A stretch of DNA of 64,000 nucleotides from Watersipora subatra (Eukaryota > Bryozoa > Gymnolaemata > Cheilostomatida > Watersiporidae): contig NC_088713.1 in NCBI RefSeq assembly GCF_963576615.1, forward strand, positions 43,488,776 to 43,552,775, written 5' to 3'. Below the pieces are notes generated by a model. That model had not been told where the DNA came from. It did no database searches and was given only the letters and a program-made list of their open reading frames with translations. Of the stretch, positions 56,067 through 64,000 are shown piece by piece (the stretch's first letter is position 1; every line of letters begins with the position of its first letter). A program made the translations under genes and the position numbers.

Positions 56067-56453
56067 TACATTTCGGACTATAAACCACACCCTTATATAA
56101 GCCGCGTCTGCTTCATTTTCCAAAAAATGATACATAGGCCGCACCTTTGTATAGGCCACAGAAATCAGAATGGTGCGTTTGAACATGGCAGCAACTTTGC
56201 TGTTTAACACGGAACAGTGCCTAACGGCACTGTTTCGTATTAACTGACGCTTTTTAACCTAGTGTCTAACAGAACAGTACCGTTAGGCATTGTTTCATTT
56301 TTTCTTTCACCACTAGGGCGCACTAACCGGAGATTCTGGTTAATGCCCCCTAGCGGAGAAAGAATAAGCCAAAGAATAGCCGCCCCCTTATATAAGCCGC
56401 ATGGCTCAAAACATCAGAAAAAAAGTAGCGGCTAATAGTCCGAAAAATACGGT
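56067..56453. mobile_element. MITE with TACCGTATTTTTCGGACTA-type ends
   Basis: The right end reversed reads TACCGTATTTTTCGGACTAT and the left end TACATTTCGGACTATAAACC, so the termini are inverted. GCCGC-containing motifs sit just inside both ends (TATATAAGCCGC is repeated). I recall this terminus from several animal genomes but do not fix the superfamily. It directly abuts the Copia RNase H. Confidence 0.65.
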
Positions 56454-56822
56454 ATTTGATTTTGGTGACGCCCATTAGATTGCGCAAAATGATTAGTTGA
56501 TCCACAGACGAAGACTTGGTAAGGATGTCGGCAACCATATCTTTACTTGGACAGTATGCTAACTGAATTGCATTGTCTTTGATCGTTTGTCGAGTATAGT
56601 GATAGTGTATATCTATGTGTTTGGTTTTGTTGTGCGAGACGGGGCAATGAGCTATCGCGATAGCTCCATAATTGTCTTCATAGATCAATGTTGGTGGCGC
56701 CGCAGAAGACTTATTCAGTTCTGACACTAATCTCCCAGGCCACACAGACTTTTGAGCAGCCGAACTTTATGCGACATATTCTGTCTCAGCAGTAGATAAT
56801 GCCACAGCAGGTGTTTCTTACT
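56454..56822 (-). pseudogene. Copia RNase H
   Basis: VALSTAETEYVA is followed by a stop, then SAAQKSVWPGRLVSELN, LIYEDNYGAIAIAHCPVSHN, KHIDIHYHYTRQTI and DMVADILTKS. All are standard Copia RNase H motifs in order. The main open frame (to 56350) runs past the element into the MITE. Confidence 0.8.
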
Positions 56823-56899
56823 AAGTCACCTGATTAAGTCAAACCAATTAATTTGTTATTTTCAGAATGTTCAAACTTGACACCCAAGTCCACGGATTA

Positions 56900-57600
56900 T
56901 TTTAGATACCTAAAATGTGCTTAACAGCTGTCATGTATGCTTTATTAAAGTTATAGTTTGTAACTTCTCCCACTGCTTGAGATATATCTGGTCGAGTACC
57001 AGCCGCAGCATATAGTAGGTGTCCAGTCATAGCGCGAAGCTTATTAACATCTGCACTCACACCATCATCACTGCTCAGTTTTACATTCACATCTGCTGGT
57101 GTTAACACAGGATTTGCTGGTTGCAAGCCAAACTTCTGTAACATCTCAGAGATGTATTCTTTCTGGTGCATCCAAATCACATTCTTCTTTTCGTCCTGTT
57201 CTATGTCTATACCAAGGCAATAATGTAAATTTCTTTGGTCTTTCATTCCGAATTTCTCTCTCTTCATTGCACTCATTTGATGCGGTGTATTCGCCAAGAG
57301 TATTAGGTCATCTACATATACAGCTACAATACGTCCATTGTTGTAAATTTCTATGCATGGCTCAGTTGGACTCTGCTCAAAAGTCAGAAGTTTTCCGTGT
57401 TTCTAAAAAGTAATGTTCCAACAGCGAGGAGATTGTTTCAAGCCATATAATGACTTCAACTGGCATACCAGATTTTCATTTTTTGGCTCAATGTAATCCT
57501 TAGACTGTTGCATGTATATCCTTCGTTGAAGTCACTATTGAGAAAGGCGGTAATGACATCCATCTGATGGACCAACATCCCGTTTTGAACTGTATGAGCC
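56900..57600 (-). pseudogene. Copia reverse transcriptase, C-terminal part
   Basis: QLKSLYGLKQSPRCWN, then a shift, then VAVYVDDLILLANT with the catalytic YVDD, LHYCLGIDIEQD and MTGHLLYAAAGTRPDIS. The longest open piece is 56902-57297. Frameshifts and stops break it at the 57400 region. Confidence 0.78.
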
Positions 57601-58621
57601 AGCAACTCTCTAATAGACTAAAAGCAAACTACAGGAGGTAATCTTTCACTGTAATCAACCCCATCTTTTGTGCATACCCTCTGGCTGCCAGATGACCTTT
57701 AAATATTTCTATTGACCCATCTCCAGCATGCTCAACTTGGAAGACTTACAACCTGTTGACGTTTTTCCTTTTTGTAGTTCTATCAAATTCCAGATATCAT
57801 TCTCAATGAAGGACTAATATTTTTGTTCCGCAGCGGCATTCCATTCATTTGTATGGTCTCTTTCCAATCCTTCTTTGAGATTGTTCTGCTCTGCTAAACA
57901 AGGTCTTTCACAGGTTTTTGCAACTGCAACGGACTCATCAATTCCATATCTTATTGGAGGATTTCGTGGTCTAATTGAATGTTGGCATTCGACTATGCTA
58001 TTTTACCTAAGATGATTTTGTCGAGGTGGTTCATCAACCACCACTTCCAACTGTGACTGTTGTTTACCTTTTCGTGAGATATCACGGCTCTTGTCGATTT
58101 TGATAATTTGAAGTCATTTTTGTTGAAAACGACATCTCGTTTTACCGCTAGTGTTTTACATGACTCATCACACAGGGGATAGATATTCTTTGGGATTTCC
58201 GCTTTATCTAATGAAACTAAATTTGCAAGTTTTTGCTTCTAGTTTCTTACGTTCTGAATCAGGTACATCAGGCATACGCTACCCAGCCGAAAACACAAAG
58301 ATTACTGATATCTGAGTTCATACTAGACCAAAGTTCTATCACTGTACACTGCCCAGAAGGTGAAGCTGTTGGGGTCCTGTTTCATACATGAGCTGCTTTC
58401 AGCTCAGTAGATATTCGGTAAACCAGCATGCATTAGCATAGGTCGAGCAGACTCTGTTAGTGTTCGGTTCACGCGCAAGCCTAGTTATATCTAGGTAGTC
58501 TCTGGGTGGTCTCAGCTACATCATTCTGCTGAGGCGAATAAGGAATTGTGCGGTTATTGTGTATACCCCTAGCTTTCAAGTATTCCTTAAACTCAGTAGA
58601 CATATTGCTATCGTTACACCC

Positions 58622-59290
58622 TACTATTTTTGCACCGTTATGTTTTCTTATTAACCAAAGTTTAAAAACTGGTAATTTTTCATTTAATTTAAAACATGCT
58701 ATAGTAACCCCATTATATAATAAAGGCGATGTAAATTTATGTGATAATTATCATCCCATTTTAGTACTTAACAATTTTTAATACAATATTTGAAACTTTT
58801 GTGAACAACCAATTGCTATGCTTTTTGGAAAATCATAACATTTTATCTTCCCACCAATACGGTTTCAGAAAACAACTATCTACAGCTGATGACCTTGCGA
58901 AGTTTAAAAATAAGATTTTACAAGCCATTAGTGAAATGAAGTGTGTGTTAGGATTTTTTTTTGGATTTCAAAAAGGCTTTTGATACCATCAATCATAAAA
59001 TTCTGACAACAAAACTTGAAAAACTCGGCTTTGACACTACATCTTGTCAATGGTTCAAAAATTATCTAACAAACCGAACACAATCAACTAAGATTCAAAA
59101 CAGCATTTCTTTATCGCAAACATTACTTCATGGAGTTCCTCAAGGCTCTGTCTTAGGTCCTTCATTGTTTTTAATTTATATAAACGATCTACCTAACTGT
59201 TTGCTACATTTTTGCTGTATACTATATGCCGATGATACAAATTTGTTTTATGAATCGAAATACCTGCCGAGTGTCCGTCCGAGGTAATGG
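58622..59290 (+). pseudogene. LINE reverse transcriptase fragment
   Basis: Plus-strand pieces in order: CFLINQSLKTGNFS and AIVTPLYNKGD (to 58781), SSHQYGFRKQLSTADDLAKF (58801-58983), then DFKKAFDTINHKIL, GVPQGSVLGPSLFLIYINDL and ILYADDTNLF (58961-59287). These are RT domains 0-5 of a LINE distinct from the one at 21-25 kb. A one-base shift occurs in a T run near 58952-58960. Both ends are truncated. It interrupts or abuts the Copia element at 58622. Confidence 0.8.
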
Positions 59291-59454
59291 TTGGCCGGCT
59301 GCCTTTGCAGTGCCGCTTGGGCTTCTGAATGCGGTCTCAGGGTTAGATTCACTACGTCAATCAGCTACCTTTGCAGCTCGTTGTCTTTTATGTTGACAAT
59401 CAAATAAATAATATCTCATCCGCTTTTTTTGCAGTTTTTATTTGCACTCGGAGT

Positions 59455-59830
59455 TTAGTAATGAACTAATACAACAAAAACTGACGTGGCACAGATCTCT
59501 GAAATGGTAACGTTTTTGACAGGGTCAAGATATGTGTCAAACACTTTTACATAGCTGGCTTGCGTTTTCTTTTTGTCTTCTTGAGCTTTATCTAATATGA
59601 GTTGACAATAAACTAACAACACACTGCCCGTGGCCATCAACATACGGGCTATCTGATTTTCTGCTGAGAGATCGATAGTTTTTTTTGCACGATTAACCGT
59701 TCTTTAAAATTTTTTTAAAAACTTTTTTTGAAATTTGAAATTTTTTTGCACAAGTACAAATTTCTCAGAAACCAAATTCAAAGGCTTCCCAAGTTCTCTG
59801 GCTTTCTCATACTCTCAGATGCCATGAAAA
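59455..59830 (-). pseudogene. Gypsy gag fragment related to copy 3
   Basis: MLMATGS, DKKKTQASYVKVFDTYLDPVKNV parallels MLMAMGS, KKKTLANCIKFFDAYFEPVKNV in the gag of copy 3. The rest is broken; SEKFVLVQ-type residues lie nearer 59760. No pol is attached. Confidence 0.65.
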
Positions 59831-61800
59831 CTAAGCAGATAAATGTTTACAATAAATAATAGATCAAAGATTTGTGCGCACAACAAACTACAATCAAATG
59901 TAACTCATTTAACCACTCAGGCTGGTTAGTTTTTACATAAAATCCAGATGTGGATTTACTAATTTTAATTGTGGTTGTTCAGTTAAATTTCCACATTTTA
60001 ACAAAGCAGATTATTTTGAATTGCCACTAGGATCTAGCAAACTCCAAACTAACCTAGGCCTACATATTGCTCAGATCAGACAATCTTGCAGATTCAGACA
60101 AATCTGTTTTACCAGGCTTGCTTTCAGACTTGATTCACTCCTATCTGTTGAACTAATGAATGCCCAGTGTTGCATGGGTAATAAAAAGAGGTTTTTTTAC
60201 ACAAAATTTATTCTTAATGAATGTATACAGCATTTACCAAATACAAAAGAACTCTTGAGATTTATATATAGACAAGCCGAATGCCCGACGTTGCACGAGT
60301 AATAAAACTAGAAATTCCACTGTCATACAGACCTTGACCAAAGTGATAATGGAAAAAGAAAGGTTGAGAAATGCAATATTAGCAGTCAAATGGCACTGCA
60401 GTGCAATAGGATAACTGCAATGGTAGCTACAATGGTAGCTGTAATGTACTGTGTGTTATTATGTACAACAAACAGCTATAATGAAAGGACAATATTATAT
60501 GTTTATATCTCTCCCCTGCAATAGGAGAAATGCAATATTAGAAGTGAAATGGCAAGATGCTGTGTAATATACACAGGCTGGGGGGATGTATATCATTTGT
60601 CATTGCAACCAATCTCAAGAAGTTGTGATATTTATCTAGATTTCTGTATTTATATCTGAAAAATTATGCTGAATTTGAAAATTTAAACAGATTTTAGCTG
60701 GTTGTCATAGAAATAGATGTATATCTATAAGAAAATGTAGGCAAATTACTTAATTTTGCAGATATTATAAACGGCTTGGCAGTATCGCAATATTGGGCAC
60801 AGCCGCAGTATCATCAACAAAATCTTTAGAAAAATATTAACAGTAACATATTGCACACCATCGGTCGCTATATATTTCGATCTTGTAAATTCGAATGATT
60901 ATTCTTACAACTAAATCGCATAATAATCTTATAAAATCGAATAATTATTCTTACAATTAAATATTGTAATAATCTTATAAGAATCGTTAGACAAATATCA
61001 TCGTCATTTCCTTTACTTTCACTGCTTTGGACATCAATTGGAATACCAAAGTACTAATTATAAGTGTCCAAAATTTCAGTTACTTTGAAATCGGCAAAAA
61101 AAGAAACGATTACTTTTCAGTACTTCTACGTTAATTACAGAAATCTTCGGCAATTGGACAATGTCATAGGCTAGGGAAATGTGCACGTTTTTCTCCTGAA
61201 ATTTGCACAATTTAATGGTTCTACTCTCTGTCGCATGGCCTTATTGGCGTTTCGTTGACTGGTCTTAATTTTGATTAAAAAAGGCTCTTCATGTTTTAAT
61301 GGCGATTTTAGGCCAAATTAATCTGTCTATTTATGTATAATCCGATCAGATGAGTTAGTTTTAGGATATTGTCTACAAATTTCAAAGACGTAGTAACATA
61401 TTTAAATAGGTTTATATGTGTTTTGTATCATTATTATACTTAAACGACTCCATAGACAAATGGTTAAATTTGTTGATGAGATTTGGGCACAAGGGTTTGG
61501 GACGGCCGTTCATGAATAATTTTTGTGAGGTGTCCACATATGCATTTATCATAAAGCTCCCAAACAATCGCTTCACTCGTGTTTGGTCGTGGGATAATAA
61601 TTTGAGTAACTTACCTCATAAGCTAGTAGTCTAAATTTTTACGAAAACAATAGCGGTATTTGAAACCACTAATAATAATCGCTAACCATTAATAAGCTTT
61701 CCGTTATGCACACTGATTAACCGTTCTAGTTAATAACCCCTAGCACTATAAGCGAAGTATTTTAACTGATGTAATGAATGTCATCGCAATCATTCATTGC
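59831..61800. other. Intergenic DNA with short repeats
   Basis: No supportable gene. Contains two copies of the GTTGCACGGGTAA module (60160, 60275) and a stretch of similar short direct repeats at about 60345-60570. Confidence 0.4.
60160..60310. repeat. Two copies of the GTTGCACGGGTAA module
   Basis: AATGCCCAGTGTTGCATGGG at about 60160 and AATGCCCGACGTTGCACGAG at about 60278, both followed by TAATAAAA. They match the copies at 10245 and 17395. Confidence 0.5.
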
Positions 61801-61804
61801 TAGT

Positions 61805-61885
61805 CAGTTGAGTGATCGTAGTGTAGTGGTTTAGATAGCTGGGGCCTAAGCCTGGAGGTTCCGAGATTATATCGTCTGTGAAGTG
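61805..61885 (+). mobile_element. tRNA-derived SINE head
   Basis: TAGTGTAGTGGTTTAGATAG (box A-like) and GGAGGTTCCGAGATT (box B-like) lie at tRNA spacing on the plus strand. It resembles the copy at 6378-6456 in box A. Confidence 0.5.
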
Positions 61886-61978
61886 GATTTTTCATTGTTA
61901 GATTTTAATTGATATAAGTAAACAAGAGGGAAAAACAAAAGACAAGCATTGAGGTATATATATGTGTGTGTGTATATA

Positions 61979-62740
61979 CAGTCAAACATGGATAACTTGC
62001 CCACAGATAGCTCGAACACATGGTTAACCCGAACGGTTTCTTTGGTCTGTTCCCACGTAATGATAAATTGCTATAGATAACTCGACCTCAACTCTGTTAA
62101 CTCGAACAGTTTTTTGCCCAACGGCTACCGAGACGATTGTTATCGCTTTTGAAAATCACTTTATTCCAAGTCATAGAGGTAAACCTCAACTTTTCGTAAA
62201 TCATAGGCGTCGTTATTATCACCGTCGGCAAAATATTTTTGTCAACGACTTTTCTAAAGGTTTGGTGAATTTTGATTTTTACCAGACATCCGCTTAGCAA
62301 TCGCCTTTCGGAAGCATGGAAAAGTGAGGTGACCTTCGCATAAACTTCAAGAAAAATTGGCAAAATTGATCTCGGTTAAAACGCTCAAAAGAAAAAGATG
62401 TCTTTTCTTCTGAGCATTTCAACAACGATCAAGTTTTGCCAATTTTAATCTAAAAAATGTCCTGGCAGTAACATCACCTCAAACAACAAAACAATCTCAA
62501 GTGATAGAAAAATCTCCTATACTTTTTGATAAAAAAGTTTTCAACTTTTCATTAGAAGCATTTAATTTGAAACAAGCCATTTATGCTTTTGATTTCTATT
62601 ATAGTTTGTATATGTGCATGTATCTACTAATAAATAAATAAATACATGGACTTGTGACAGTGCTCTGATAACTTAAACGCTCTGATAACTTGAACACTTT
62701 CGCTCGGTCCCGTGAAGTTCGAGTTATCCATGTTTGACTG
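61979..62740. mobile_element. 762-bp MITE with TA target duplication
   Basis: Perfect 19-bp inverted termini, CAGTCAAACATGGATAACT and its reverse complement, are flanked by TA on both sides. AACTCGAAC-type motifs recur inside. No transposase was recognised. The CAGT start and TA duplication fit the Tc1/mariner/pogo group. The element is surrounded by TATG microsatellite. Confidence 0.8.
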
Positions 62741-64000
62741 TATGTATATGTATATGTGTGTATATATGTGTGTATATATGTATGTATATATGTATATATC
62801 CTGTAAATGCCAATTAATTCGACACCACCCTGAGCTACGATGCTCACTTTCGGGCCTAGACTCATATGATGGCGATGCACAGTTAGGCATAAGAATGGCT
62901 ATCTCACAGGTCAATTAGTTTGGGTTTGCATAGGAGTTACTCTCTTCTTCATTGCATCTGAGCTAACTAGATCTGATGCTTCTGTATCATGTACGGGTCA
63001 ACCAGATCTGATGTCATGGAATGTTGTTGATAAGATTCCAGTGTCATTAGATTAGATCATGATTTGCACTTCCGGTCCGCCTTTTATTAATAAACATCAC
63101 AAATATATCTAATTACACCTAACATCCATTAAAATTTATCAAATATAAATAAATACATAATATAAATCAATCAAATATATAAAATGATTTTAAAAGCCAA
63201 AAGTAAAAACTAAGTCACAGGTAAAAAGCTAAACTAGCAAAGAAATAACCAATAAAAAGTGGGTTTTTATTGTGAATTACCGTAACACTTTCGCTCCCGC
63301 TTTCGTAGTTTTCATTGTAACTAAAAATTTTAAACTTGAGTTACAATGAAACTTGATCACTAAATGGAGAGAAGATTGATTAACTCTTTCGGTACTGTGA
63401 GCCGCGTAGTGTGGCTTGGCAAAGCGTTTGCATATGGCCAAAAGTTGCATGATGCGGCTTTAGTAGGCTTTGTATAAAATGTTTCTGATTAGTGTTTGAA
63501 CTAATAGTTTAAAATTAGCCAAAAATATCTGTATTTAAAAATGAACGGAAACAATTTTCTGCCTGCATTAAGCCAATAGAAAATATATTTACAACCCATC
63601 TTGATAATAATTTCGTTTTACCAAAACTATTTTTTATCGCAATCTATTCTTAGCGAAAACCAGTCGTGTCAGACGCATTACAGCTACAAAGGTTTCACTA
63701 GTTTTAAATCTATGGACTTTGGATGATTTTTATTCAACAATAATACTACTGAGAATTATTATTCTTATTTTCAGCAATGATAATTTGCTCACCTAGCATA
63801 TACTTTTCAAGGTTTGAATTAAAAGTTTTCAACAGCCTCTTGAACTTGTGAAACTTCAATGCCTTAGAAAAACCTCAAATATCAATGAGTTTAGGCTCTA
63901 AAGGCCCGTGCACACTATCGCTCAAATCGATGATTAGCTGTGCGATTGACTGCAGCGATGGGCTTCTATGATGACACTTTGCGATGAGCGGCCAACATAA
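62741..64000. other. Intergenic DNA with incomplete repeat ends
   Basis: No gene recognised. TTAACTCTTTCGGTACTG near 63380 looks like a piggyBac-type left terminus, and GGCCCGTGCACACTATCG near 63904 looks like another element's end. Their partners lie outside the window or are absent. Confidence 0.35.

Larger units (their letters stand above)
56454..58622 (-). mobile_element. Copia retrotransposon, decayed
   Basis: Minus strand, in element order: end of integrase (TEFKEYLKARGIHNN, TIPYSPQQN at about 58622-58530), a spacer with VFGW, reverse transcriptase (about 57600-56900) and RNase H (56822-56454). LTRs and gag are not recognisable. Its 5' side ends abruptly where a plus-strand LINE fragment begins. 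Confidence 0.75.

Noticed and set aside
62599..62918. Frames of 68-95 codons rich in Tyr, Ile and Thr
   Set aside because: Generated by TATG/TATA microsatellite and the terminal part of the MITE.

Overview
The window reads as nuclear DNA of an animal. It is AT-rich, has GT-AG introns, and carries metazoan transposable-element families: BEL/Pao, several Mag-like (K02A2.6-type) Gypsy elements, Copia, a CR1/L2-type LINE with a PHD-finger ORF1, piggyBac, a Tigger/pogo-type element, many MITEs and tRNA-derived SINEs. BEL/Pao elements are known only from animals. The mix suggests a marine invertebrate, perhaps a lophotrochozoan, but I cannot name a phylum or species with confidence.

Layout. Positions 1-3.7 kb hold only repeats and AT-rich sequence. 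From 3.7 to 17.9 kb there is one host gene on the minus strand: seven coding exons, all phases consistent, encoding a 505-residue protein with seven C2H2 zinc fingers. Its introns hold SINEs, a Tigger-type element, a piggyBac-like MITE, a probable hAT MITE, and a 65-bp tandem array copied from the exon 6 splice donor. From 18.7 to 20 kb there is a TA-flanked MITE, a 24-bp satellite and a palindrome. From 21.0 to 24.8 kb there is an apparently intact CR1-like LINE on the plus strand, with a 301-residue ORF1 and an ORF2 of about 908 residues whose frame has no AUG before the endonuclease domain.

From 26 to 60 kb the window is a graveyard of transposons nested in one another. Gypsy copy 1 lies at 26.1-28.6 kb. 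Gypsy copy 2 lies at 28.6-32.9 kb and was split in its RNase H region by a 1.5-kb piggyBac element with TTAA duplications. Gypsy copy 6 lies at 34.6-36.5 kb and was split by a 592-bp inverted-repeat element with 95-bp arms. A BEL/Pao element at 37.2-48 kb was split in its reverse transcriptase by a nearly complete Gypsy (copy 3, 40.0-45.1 kb) whose two LTRs are almost identical. Then follow Gypsy RT fragments (48.4-49.7 kb), a GC-rich CCHC-knuckle ORF1/gag-like block (49.8-52.1 kb), a decayed Copia (56.5-58.6 kb) abutting a LINE RT fragment (58.6-59.3 kb), and a Gypsy gag fragment (59.4-59.8 kb). The last 4 kb carry a TA-flanked 762-bp MITE and other repeats.

Only the zinc-finger gene is a confident host gene. 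Two more isolated exon candidates (about 34.0 kb minus, 55.1 kb plus) have good splice sites and open frames but no recognisable product. I saw no rRNA or functional tRNA genes and no CRISPR array. All of this is reading by eye; no alignment or database search was run.
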